Of a stretch of DNA of 9,320 nt, positions 1 through 6,571 are shown one piece after another. This DNA comes from Paenibacillus sp. (GTDB taxonomy: Bacteria; Bacillota; Bacilli; Paenibacillales; NBRC-103111). A model generated the notes under the pieces. That model ran no database searches, had not been told where the DNA came from, and saw nothing but the letters and a program-made list of their open reading frames with translations. A program made the translations under genes and the position numbers. The stretch's first letter is position 1. Each line of letters begins with the position of its first letter. The stretch covers positions 1 through 9,320 of the forward strand of contig JARBUQ010000161.1 in NCBI GenBank assembly GCA_029239545.1, in the 5' to 3' direction.

Positions 1-190
1 TCGAAAAAGTCGAGCATCTCTCGCCGATTGGGCCCTCCGAAGGCCGAGATACTCGAATAAGTCGAGCATCTCTCGCCGATTGGGCCCTCCGAAGGCCGAG
101 ATACTCGAATAAGTCGAGCATCTCTTGCCGATTGGGCCCTTTGAAGGCGGAGATACTCGACTTATTCGAGTATCTCTCGCCGATTGGGCC
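1..190. repeat. Tandem array of 52-base hairpin-forming repeats
   Basis: Two identical 52-base units lie head to tail at 9-60 and 61-112, a diverged third unit at about 113-164, and a truncated fourth at about 165-190 that stops after the GATTGGGCC core. Bases 1-4 look like the tail of an earlier unit, so the array continues off the left edge. Each unit starts with TCGAGCATCTC and ends with GAGATACTCGA. These arms are complementary except for one position, which is a G-U pair in a minus-strand transcript. The interior has two GGCC blocks that can pair around a 7-base loop. The unit length is not a multiple of three and no gene crosses the array, so it is unlikely to be coding. It lies beyond the pdp terminator. 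It resembles REP-like or small palindromic intergenic repeats in general design; I do not recognise the family. Confidence 0.9.
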
Positions 191-365
191 ATTGTACATT
201 GTTCACTCATGGGGATGACCGGAAATATTCGTGAAAAAACTACCAACATTGTTCGGGATCTAAGCAGTAACCTTTTTGCAGCTCATTTCCACCACCCCGA
301 CAACGAACGGAACATAGAAGGCCCCTTCACTCTCCCCCAGAATCTTATACTTTCTGGTAAGTTCA

Positions 366-403
366 TAAACAAAAACACCCACATTTGTATTCAATGTGAG
401 TGT
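366..403 (-). terminator. Intrinsic terminator after pdp
   Basis: On the minus strand ACACTCACATT (403-393) pairs with AATGTGGGTGT (385-375), giving an 11-base-pair stem with one G-U pair and a 7-base loop. It is followed at once by a T-rich tract (TTTTG then TTT). It starts about 40 bases after the pdp stop codon and closes the deoB-to-pdp operon. The stretch to its left (191-365) shows only a very short frame with no good support. Confidence 0.85.
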
Positions 404-443
404 CTCGCAAGCTTATTATTGTTGCACCTGACGCATAATCTTA

Positions 444-1781
444 TCAACGGCTCAGACGCTGAACGCCTTCCCTGGTCACTATTGCATAGATCAGTTGAGG
501 CTGCTCAGGCGGCTGCTCTGTGATCGTGTAAGCCGCGACTATATGCTGGCTGACCTCTTCGATCAGCTTCGGATCCGTACGGTTCGTATGCAGCTCTACA
601 AGCGCCTCACCAGGCTCTACCCGGTCTCCCACCTTGCGATTAAGCATAATCCCTGCTGCCAGATCAATGGAGGCTTCTTTGGTCTCACGCCCCGCTCCCA
701 ACAGCATAGCCGCGATTCCGATGCGCTCCGCCTCAATGCCAGAGACGAACCCCGCCGATTGTGCAGACACTGGTACAACAAGCTTAGCAGCAGGCAGCTG
801 CGCCGGTTGGTCGATGAAGGAAGGCGACCCGCCCTGGGCGGCTACGAACTCCTTAAATTTCTTAAGTGCATACCCTTTGCGGATCAGCTCCCGCAATACT
901 TCCTCGCCCTCGGCTACATCCAGCGCTTTGCCGCCTAACACCAGCATGTGTGCGCCTAACGTCAAACACAGCTCCTCGAGGTCCTTAGGCCCCTGACCCT
1001 TCAACGTCTCGATCGCCAGTTTCACCTCAAGCGCATTGCCTACAGCGACACCAAGCGGCTGCTCCATGCTGCTAATGACGGCAACTGTCTCGCGTCCGAC
1101 TTCCTCCCCGATCGCCACCATGGCTTCGGCAAGCTTGATTGAATCGTCCAGAGTCTTCATGAACGCTCCATTGCCAGTCTTCACATCGAGCACAATCGCA
1201 TCGGCTCCCGAGGCAATCTTCTTGCTCATGATCGAGCTTGCTATCAGCGGGATGGAATTCACTGTGGCTGTCACGTCCCGCAGCCCATATAACTTCTTAT
1301 CAGCAGGCGTAATATTGCCTGATTGGCCCATAACAGCAATCCCGTGCCGATTCACCTGCTCAACGAACTGCTCCTGCGTGAGCTCGACGCGGAAGCCTGG
1401 AATCGACTCCAGCTTGTCGATGGTTCCACCCGTATGTCCGAGCCCGCGGCCGGACATCTTCGCAACCGGCACGCCGGCCGCGGCCACAAGAGAGGCCAGC
1501 ACAAGCGTTGTCGTGTCTCCGACACCGCCTGTGCTGTGTTTATCGACCTTGACGCCAGCAATCGCGCTCAGGTCGACTTGATCGCCCGAGGCGGCCATCT
1601 CCAAGGTCAGATCGGCTGTTTCGCGCGCCGACATGCCCTGGAAGAACACCGCCATCGCCCATGCGGATAGCTGGTAATCGGGAATCCGTCCAGCGCTGTA
1701 GCCTTGAATCAAGAAGGCGATCTCTTCCCGGCTAAGCTCGCCTCCGTCCCGTTTCTTCTGGATCAAATCAACCGTTCTCAT
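444..1781 (-). CDS. pdp: Pyrimidine-nucleoside phosphorylase (Pdp)
   Basis: Pdp splits uridine, thymidine or deoxyuridine with phosphate into the base and (deoxy)ribose-1-phosphate in the cytoplasm. The 445-residue protein matches the thymidine/pyrimidine-nucleoside phosphorylase family along its length, with about ten extra residues at the C-terminus compared with the B. subtilis enzyme. Visible motifs are the phosphate-site K81-H82-S83 followed by TGGVGD, the family signature SGRGLGHTGGT (110-120), R168 in LRDVT, and S183 with K187 in ASSIMSKK. Lys108 just before the signature fits broad pyrimidine enzymes rather than strict thymidine phosphorylase (from memory of the family). The C-terminal alpha/beta domain (about 345-435) is complete. 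The start is supported by GGAGGT 9 bases upstream. The ATG overlaps the permease stop in an ATGA, so translation is probably coupled. It is the last gene of the operon, and its product feeds DeoB. Confidence 0.95.
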   Translation of the reverse strand: MRTVDLIQKKRDGGELSREEIAFLIQGYSAGRIPDYQLSAWAMAVFFQGMSARETADLTLEMAASGDQVDLSAIAGVKVDKHSTGGVGDTTTLVLASLVAAAGVPVAKMSGRGLGHTGGTIDKLESIPGFRVELTQEQFVEQVNRHGIAVMGQSGNITPADKKLYGLRDVTATVNSIPLIASSIMSKKIASGADAIVLDVKTGNGAFMKTLDDSIKLAEAMVAIGEEVGRETVAVISSMEQPLGVAVGNALEVKLAIETLKGQGPKDLEELCLTLGAHMLVLGGKALDVAEGEEVLRELIRKGYALKKFKEFVAAQGGSPSFIDQPAQLPAAKLVVPVSAQSAGFVSGIEAERIGIAAMLLGAGRETKEASIDLAAGIMLNRKVGDRVEPGEALVELHTNRTDPKLIEEVSQHIVAAYTITEQPPEQPQLIYAIVTREGVQRLSR

Positions 1782-3046
1782 GAATTGTTGACCTCCGATC
1801 TTCTACGTTGTTGGGCTTTTATTCTTAAATAAAGGAAACACGCAATTGCGACTATAACAGGCACAGCCAGATAGGACATCGAGAAGGGAGCCACAGCCAG
1901 ACAAAAGCAGGCTGACAGCAGGGACGACCAACGACCAACCGGATCATGCCACAGCAGCTTCACACATGCAAGCGATGCGATAACATACACAATAATACCG
2001 AGCGTCGTTGGAACCAGGATAAGCCGATCTGTTCCGATAGTCCCTATATAGGCTGCCCCCAATGTTAAAGTATTGGTTACAAAAAGAAACAGCGCGCTGC
2101 GATAAGGAACGCCTCGAGCATCAAGACCGCCGAACCAGGCCGGGAATTGTCCTTCCTTGGCCAGAGCGTAGCCTAATCGCGAAGAGCTGGCCAAGTACAC
2201 ATTCAGCGTACCGAGGCAAACAATACAGGCTACTATTGCGGTTGCGATACTGGCGCTGAAGCCAATCGCACGCCCCATTAGTTCCGCTAGAGGAGCTGCC
2301 GTGGCATGCTCCCCATACAGACCCGTGCCAACCGTCACAATAGACAACAACGTGTAGGTGGCTCCAATGATGAATACGCTAGACCATGTACTGCGCATTA
2401 CATCTCTCTCGGGATTCGCGAACTCCGGAACCAGATGGGTTATGCTCTCCCAGCCGAAGAAAGCCCAGAATATCAAAACACAAGCTTGTCCTATCCCAGT
2501 GATGCCATGAGGCATAAATTCATTGAACTGTGTTCGCTCTACATCCGGGATCGATAAAGCAATCGTCGTTAACAGCAGGATTAGCACAGCCCCGCTCAGC
2601 AGCAGCGACAGCCTCGCGCTGGCCCTCATGCCCAACAAATTAGTGAGAAGGGCTGCCGCAAGGAAGCCAAATGCGAACAGGTAGGCCCATACAGCAGGCA
2701 ATCGGAAGGCGGATACCATATAGGCGGCTCCCGTTAATCCAACGACCGCTTGTCCAGTCGCCACCCACACAAAGAAGAACCATCCCACCAGGGCGCCCCA
2801 TGCGCCTCCGAAAGCCTGCTCCACTATCCGTGCAATACCGCCAAAATCGCGATACTTAAGAGCTAGCCTCGCGAAAGTGTACGCCAGCGGAATGCTGATC
2901 AATGACATTGCGACCCAGGAAATGATCGATGCGGGCCCTGCCAGTTGAGCCGTATAACCCGGCAGGATAAGAATTCCGGAGCCAAGAACGGCTCCCATGT
3001 ACAGTGCAACTCCTTGCAAATAAGTAATGGAGCGCTGCCCTTCCAC
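1778..3046 (-). CDS. APC-superfamily permease, YjeH-like
   Basis: This is a 422-residue integral membrane transporter of the amino acid-polyamine-organocation superfamily. About twelve hydrophobic segments can be read from residue 10 to 407, followed by a basic tail (KAQQRRR). TM1 carries the unwound substrate-site motif GSGIL (22-26). The segment around 193-214 (FWAFFGWES, then EFANPERD) closely resembles E. coli YjeH, an exporter of methionine and branched-chain amino acids. The substrate here cannot be told from sequence. The operon suggests either a base or nucleoside-related compound, or an amino acid unrelated to it. The start is GTG; the only nearby in-frame alternative (Met17) would cut TM1, and the ribosome site is poor (GCGGGGG about 12 bases upstream). 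It begins 21 bases after the preceding gene, in the same frame as that gene's stop codon, and overlaps pdp by ATGA. Confidence 0.85.
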   Translation of the reverse strand: MEGQRSITYLQGVALYMGAVLGSGILILPGYTAQLAGPASIISWVAMSLISIPLAYTFARLALKYRDFGGIARIVEQAFGGAWGALVGWFFFVWVATGQAVVGLTGAAYMVSAFRLPAVWAYLFAFGFLAAALLTNLLGMRASARLSLLLSGAVLILLLTTIALSIPDVERTQFNEFMPHGITGIGQACVLIFWAFFGWESITHLVPEFANPERDVMRSTWSSVFIIGATYTLLSIVTVGTGLYGEHATAAPLAELMGRAIGFSASIATAIVACIVCLGTLNVYLASSSRLGYALAKEGQFPAWFGGLDARGVPYRSALFLFVTNTLTLGAAYIGTIGTDRLILVPTTLGIIVYVIASLACVKLLWHDPVGRWSSLLSACFCLAVAPFSMSYLAVPVIVAIACFLYLRIKAQQRRRSEVNNS

Positions 3047-3067
3047 CTCTAATCTGAACCCCCGCTC

Positions 3068-3502
3068 TTACTCCAGCCTGATTCCTTTGGCTTCGAATAC
3101 CTCTCTTGCCGTACCCATTGCATTCATAACCTTCGGAAATCCTATATAAGGAATGCAGTGAAGCATAATCTCCACGATCTCTTTAGGTGTAAGTCCTACG
3201 TTCAGAGCTGATCCTACGTGGACCTCCAGCTCCTTGTCGCAGCCCCCCTGCGTTATAAGCGTAGTTAATGTAACGATCATGCGCTGCTTCAAGTCAAGCC
3301 CCGGTCTTGCATATATGTCCCCGTATGCAAAAGAAATGATCATTTCACACAAATCCGGGCTGAACTGCCTGAGTCGGGCAATCGTCTGCTCTCCCTTGTC
3401 GCCAGTGATCTGCTTCAAATAAGACCATCCGAGCTCTCTGCGGGCATCCATGTCCTGCTTATCGTGCTGACCAGACTCTATTGGCATTGGATGTTCCCTC
3501 AT
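3068..3502 (-). CDS. Carboxymuconolactone decarboxylase (CMD/AhpD-fold) family protein
   Basis: This 144-residue protein matches the carboxymuconolactone-decarboxylase family (COG0599, PcaC-like). The core runs from about 60 to 138 and includes ELEVHVGSALNVGLTPKEI (91-109) and a downstream LHCIPYIGFPKVMNA helix (114-128). It lacks the AhpD CxxC pair: the only nearby cysteines are single (Cys88 and Cys116), so disulfide-based peroxidase activity is not supported. True PcaC acts in protocatechuate breakdown, but no pathway partners are here, so the reaction is unknown. The ATG overlaps the stop of the purine phosphorylase upstream in an ATGA, with GGAAG just before it. An in-frame ATG five codons later, with AGGG 8 bases upstream, is an alternative start. 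Tight coupling to punA2 suggests a shared task, which is inference. Confidence 0.85.
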   Translation of the reverse strand: MREHPMPIESGQHDKQDMDARRELGWSYLKQITGDKGEQTIARLRQFSPDLCEMIISFAYGDIYARPGLDLKQRMIVTLTTLITQGGCDKELEVHVGSALNVGLTPKEIVEIMLHCIPYIGFPKVMNAMGTAREVFEAKGIRLE

Positions 3503-4347
3503 TGCACTTCCCGCACGAATGCCTTGACCAGCGCAATAAACTTAGGCTTAGTCCGGTTCGCTACCTCGACTACCTGTTCATGGGTTAATGGCTCCAGCTC
3601 TTCACCTATCGCCATATCTGTAATACACGATATGCCTAGAACACTCATGCCTGCATGTCTGGCTGCTATCACTTCCCCGACAGTAGACATACCGACTGCA
3701 TCCCCACCAATTACTACAAGCATCTTAAGCTCTGCGGGTGTCATGTAAGCCGGTCCGCTTATACCGCAGTAAACGCCTTCTTGCAGCTCCAGCGCGTCTC
3801 CATCATCCCCGCGAATCTGACTGGACAACCGATGGGCAAGTCCACGGAACTTGCGGCTGTAGGCTTCTGACATATCCGGGAACCTTACTCCCAGTCTAGA
3901 ATCATTCCGACCTATCAACGGGTGATCGCCCGTCAGATTAATATGATCACAAATCAGCATCAGATCCCCTGGACGAAACGCACGATTCATCCCTCCGGCT
4001 GCATTCGTCATCACTAAGATCTGCACGCCCAGGCTCTTCATCACATAGATTGGGAATACAACCTTTTGCATCGAATAGCCCTCATAATAATGAAATCTGC
4101 CTTGCATCACAATGACGGCTTTGCCTTCCAGCTTGCCAACGACGAATTGACCAGCATGCCCTTCAACTGTCGATACCGGAAAATGAGGGATGTCCGAGTA
4201 TGGAATGGCAACCGCTTCCTCGACCTCATGAGCCAGATCACCCAGCCCTGAGCCTAGAACCAGGCCTATAATTGGCGTAAGCTGACCTATTTTCCCCTTT
4301 ATGTAAGCAACCGCTTCTTCAATATGTTGGTATTGGTTATGTTCCAT
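3499..4347 (-). CDS. Purine-nucleoside phosphorylase paralogue with altered base-site residues
   Basis: This 282-residue protein belongs to the trimeric (low-molecular-mass, PunA/XapA) purine-nucleoside phosphorylase family. Phosphate and ribose residues are kept: LGSGLG with Ser33, R84 and H86 in GRFHYYEG, TNAAGG (114-119), M220-S221, and His256, which in the human enzyme contacts the 5'-hydroxyl. The two residues that read a 6-oxopurine are changed: human Glu201 is Met202 here (PAYMTPAE), and human Asn243 is Asp244 (CITDMA). Pro in the STVPEV motif is Gly (STVGEV). An Asp at the Asn243 position is found in methylthioadenosine phosphorylase and, in the human enzyme, shifts activity towards adenosine. 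A 6-aminopurine nucleoside or an unusual substrate is therefore plausible. About half of the residues match the tandem paralogue upstream. AGGGAGG lies 9 bases before the ATG, and the stop overlaps the next gene by ATGA. Confidence 0.9.
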   Translation of the reverse strand: MEHNQYQHIEEAVAYIKGKIGQLTPIIGLVLGSGLGDLAHEVEEAVAIPYSDIPHFPVSTVEGHAGQFVVGKLEGKAVIVMQGRFHYYEGYSMQKVVFPIYVMKSLGVQILVMTNAAGGMNRAFRPGDLMLICDHINLTGDHPLIGRNDSRLGVRFPDMSEAYSRKFRGLAHRLSSQIRGDDGDALELQEGVYCGISGPAYMTPAELKMLVVIGGDAVGMSTVGEVIAARHAGMSVLGISCITDMAIGEELEPLTHEQVVEVANRTKPKFIALVKAFVREVQ

Positions 4348-4397
4348 CTCTATATTCCTCCCTAAATAAGAACTATGGAATCGTATGATCGATTTCT

Positions 4398-5225
4398 CTA
4401 CATTTTCTTAATGATAGTTTGAACCAGATTCAAGAAGATTCCCTTGACCCGTTCAGCCGTCTCCATCACTTCATCATGAGACAGCGGCTGCTCCAGAATG
4501 CCTGCTGCCATATTCGTAATACACGAGATTCCTAGAACCTCCAAGCCTGCATGTCTGGCCGCTGTTACCTCTGGCACTGTCGACATTCCCACTGCATCTG
4601 CGCCGAGCTTGCGCAGCATTCGGATCTCAGCAGGTGTTTCATAGCTGGGACCAAGCATCCCCGCATATACCCCTTCCTGCAGCTTCAACCCCTGCTCTAG
4701 AGCCGCTTCATGTGCGATCTGGCGAAGTCTGGCACTGTAAGCTTGAGACATATCAGGAAAACGCACACCAAAGGTTGATTCATTAGGCCCCATCAATGGA
4801 TTGCGGTACATCAAATTGATGTGGTCGCTGAGCAGCATTAAATCCCCGGATTGGTAAGACGTATTGACACCGCCTGCTGCATTCGTTACGAGCAGGGTCT
4901 TAACGCCCAGTGCCTTCATCACGCGAATCGGAAAAGCTACCGTCTGTGCATCATAGCCTTCATACAGGTGAAAGCGACCCTTCATCATAATGGCCTTGCG
5001 GCCCTCGATTGTTCCAATAAGCAGCTCCCCTGCATGTCCTTCTACAGTAGACACAGGGAAATTCGGTATCTCGCTATAATGAATAACCGTTACATCTTCC
5101 ATGGCATTTGCCAGCACTCCCAGACCGGAACCAAGAATAAGTCCGATCTCCGGCTGATAAGGAATTTCTTCTTCGATAAAAAGACGAGCCTGTTCAATCT
5201 GCTCTATTGGATTCATAAGTAGCAT
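4398..5225 (-). CDS. punA: Purine-nucleoside phosphorylase, trimeric type (PunA/PupG)
   Basis: PunA cleaves inosine, guanosine and their deoxy forms with phosphate to the base and (deoxy)ribose-1-phosphate. The 275-residue protein is typical of the trimeric family and strongly resembles B. subtilis PupG. It has LGSGLG with Ser33, the FPVSTVEGHAG segment (56-66), R84 and H86 in GRFHLYEG, and TNAAGG (114-119). The 6-oxopurine readers are present: Glu196 in PSYETPAE and Asn238 in CITNMA. STVPEV (215-220) and His250 complete the site, so the canonical inosine/guanosine specificity is expected. Two starts are possible. The ATG at 5225 has GAAAGG 5 bases upstream; the in-frame ATG at 5216 has AGGATG 6 bases upstream and fits the length of PupG slightly better. 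It lies 19 bases after deoB and 50 bases before its paralogue, with no terminator on either side. Confidence 0.95.
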   Translation of the reverse strand: MLLMNPIEQIEQARLFIEEEIPYQPEIGLILGSGLGVLANAMEDVTVIHYSEIPNFPVSTVEGHAGELLIGTIEGRKAIMMKGRFHLYEGYDAQTVAFPIRVMKALGVKTLLVTNAAGGVNTSYQSGDLMLLSDHINLMYRNPLMGPNESTFGVRFPDMSQAYSARLRQIAHEAALEQGLKLQEGVYAGMLGPSYETPAEIRMLRKLGADAVGMSTVPEVTAARHAGLEVLGISCITNMAAGILEQPLSHDEVMETAERVKGIFLNLVQTIIKKM

Positions 5226-5244
5226 CCTAGCCTTTCTTTAGTTA

Positions 5245-6423
5245 TTAATTGTGCAGCAGCTCAGCCAAAAAGCTCGTTCCAAACTCAGGGGCTGCAACGC
5301 CGAAATTATCCGCAATCGTAGCCCCCAAATCCGCGAAGGTTGCTCTGACCCCAAGCGACACACCCTTACTCATGCTCGGACTCCAGGCAAGGAGCGGGAC
5401 ATATTCACGCGTATGGTCCGTTCCCGGATGGGTAGGATCATTGCCATGATCGGCAGTCAGCAGGAGCAAGTCCTCCGAGCCGAGCTGCGCCATAAGCTGC
5501 GGTAATTGTGAGTCAAACGCCTGCAGTGCTTGTCCGTACCCTTCGGTATCTCTACGATGTCCATAGAGCGAGTCGAAATCGACCAGATTCGTAAAGGAAA
5601 GACCGTGGAAGGATTCGCCCATGACTCGGATCGTCTCTTCGATTCCGTGTTCATTGCTGTTCGTATGAATCGAGGCCGTAACCCCTTCACCTGAGTAGAT
5701 GTCGTTGATTTTACCGATTGCTATGCAGTCCAATCCAGCAGCCTCGAGACTGTTCATCACAGTCCGGGCTGGCGGAGTGACAGCGTAGTCATGGCGGTTC
5801 GATGTTCGCTTGAACGCCCCGGGCTTGCCTATGTAAGGTCTGGCGATAATGCGCCCTACCGCATGTTCTCCTCTTGTGAGCTCGCGGGCAATCTTACAGG
5901 CTGCATATAGCTCCTCGAGCGGAATCACTTCTTCATGCGCAGCAATCTGCATTACACTGTCTGCTGATGTGTACACGATCCAGGCGCCTGTCCTCATCTG
6001 TTCCTCGCCCAGCTCCACCAATATCTCTGTGCCTGAAGCCGGTTTATTGCCTATGATAGGTCGTCCTGTTTGCTCTTCAAGCGCTTGCAGCAAATCAGCC
6101 GGAAATCCGTTCGGGTATGTCTGAAAGGGAATCGTCACTTTAAGCCCCATCAACTCCCAGTGGCCTGTCATCGTATCTTTGCCCACCGATACTTCCGCCA
6201 TCTTCCCATAACAGGCCTGAGGCTCTTGTACAGCCGGAATTCCTTGAAGCTCGGCAATATTACCCAGACCAAGCCGCTGCATATTAGGCAGAGCAAAACC
6301 TCGAATCCGCTCCGCAATATGTCCAAGCGTATGCGATCCTACATCTCCGAACTGCTCTGCATCTGGAAGCTCGCCGATTCCCACGCTGTCTAACACGACC
6401 AAGCATATTCGTTTATATTTCAT
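5245..6423 (-). CDS. deoB: Phosphopentomutase (DeoB/Drm)
   Basis: DeoB converts (deoxy)ribose-1-phosphate to the 5-phosphate, linking nucleoside phosphorolysis to central metabolism; it is a cytoplasmic manganese enzyme of the alkaline phosphatase superfamily. The 392-residue length is normal for the family. Visible features are the metal-binding LDSVGIGELPDA (11-22), the phospho-threonine loop GKDTMTGHWE (81-90) with Thr84 as the likely phosphorylated residue, the cap domain in between, and the C-terminal metal motifs in LTADHGNDPTHPGTDHTRE (about 323-341). The ATG has AGGAGGG 8 bases upstream. It is the first gene of the operon and follows its own promoter. Its position after xerD and before punA is the same as in B. 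subtilis (drm-pupG). Confidence 0.97.
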   Translation of the reverse strand: MKYKRICLVVLDSVGIGELPDAEQFGDVGSHTLGHIAERIRGFALPNMQRLGLGNIAELQGIPAVQEPQACYGKMAEVSVGKDTMTGHWELMGLKVTIPFQTYPNGFPADLLQALEEQTGRPIIGNKPASGTEILVELGEEQMRTGAWIVYTSADSVMQIAAHEEVIPLEELYAACKIARELTRGEHAVGRIIARPYIGKPGAFKRTSNRHDYAVTPPARTVMNSLEAAGLDCIAIGKINDIYSGEGVTASIHTNSNEHGIEETIRVMGESFHGLSFTNLVDFDSLYGHRRDTEGYGQALQAFDSQLPQLMAQLGSEDLLLLTADHGNDPTHPGTDHTREYVPLLAWSPSMSKGVSLGVRATFADLGATIADNFGVAAPEFGTSFLAELLHN

Positions 6424-6439
6424 CAGGAATACCCTCCTG
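6424..6439 (-). promoter_or_regulatory. deoB ribosome binding site inside a small inverted repeat
   Basis: The Shine-Dalgarno AGGAGGG (6438-6432) is 8 bases from the deoB ATG. CAGGA (6439-6435) can pair with TCCTG (6428-6424), which touches the start codon. This makes a 5-base-pair hairpin that would cover half of the ribosome site. The stem is short, so a regulatory effect is only a possibility. Confidence 0.6.
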
Positions 6440-6454
6440 CTGTTGTTTTACAGT

Positions 6455-6483
6455 ATTATCTCACGCCACCCATCCGTTTGCAA
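6455..6483 (-). promoter_or_regulatory. Probable sigma-A promoter of the deoB operon
   Basis: On the minus strand TTGCAA (6483-6478) and GATAAT (6460-6455) are separated by exactly 17 bases; they match the -35 and -10 consensus at 4 and 5 of 6 positions. The element lies between the xerD terminator and the deoB start, as expected for an operon transcribed separately from xerD. A half-conserved catabolite (cre-like) sequence starting TGCAAACG overlaps the -35 box. Confidence 0.65.
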
Positions 6484-6540
6484 AACAAGCACAGACTTCC
6501 TCCAAACATAGGCCATAAGCCTCCGATTTCTATTATGTAG

Positions 6541-6566
6541 AAAAAAAGCCATGCCTCATCGGCACG
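6541..6566 (-). terminator. Intrinsic terminator after xerD
   Basis: On the minus strand GCC-G-ATG (6563-6557) pairs with CATGGC (6553-6548) around AGG, with one bulged G. Seven T residues follow immediately (6547-6541). An alternative stem, CGTGCC with GGCATG, is also possible. It starts within ten bases of the xerD stop codon and separates xerD from the deoB operon. Confidence 0.75.
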
Positions 6567-6571
6567 ACTTC

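Noticed and set aside
1..190. CRISPR array
   Set aside because: The repeats are directly adjacent with only 5-base linkers, so there are no variable spacers, and no cas gene is seen.
283..315. Ten-codon minus-strand peptide starting MFRSLSGWWK
   Set aside because: Too short, after the terminator, with no properly spaced ribosome site.
125..523. Plus-strand open frame of 132 codons
   Set aside because: It begins with TTG inside the repeat array, crosses the pdp terminator and runs into the pdp coding region; its sequence looks like no known protein.
4348..4397. Weak hairpin (AATCG / CGATT) between the two purine phosphorylases
   Set aside because: Five base pairs with no T-tract; not a terminator, and probably chance.
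6520..6545. dif-like sequence (TATTATGTA) beside xerD
   Set aside because: Only one short part resembles a XerD arm of dif; the opposite arm does not match.
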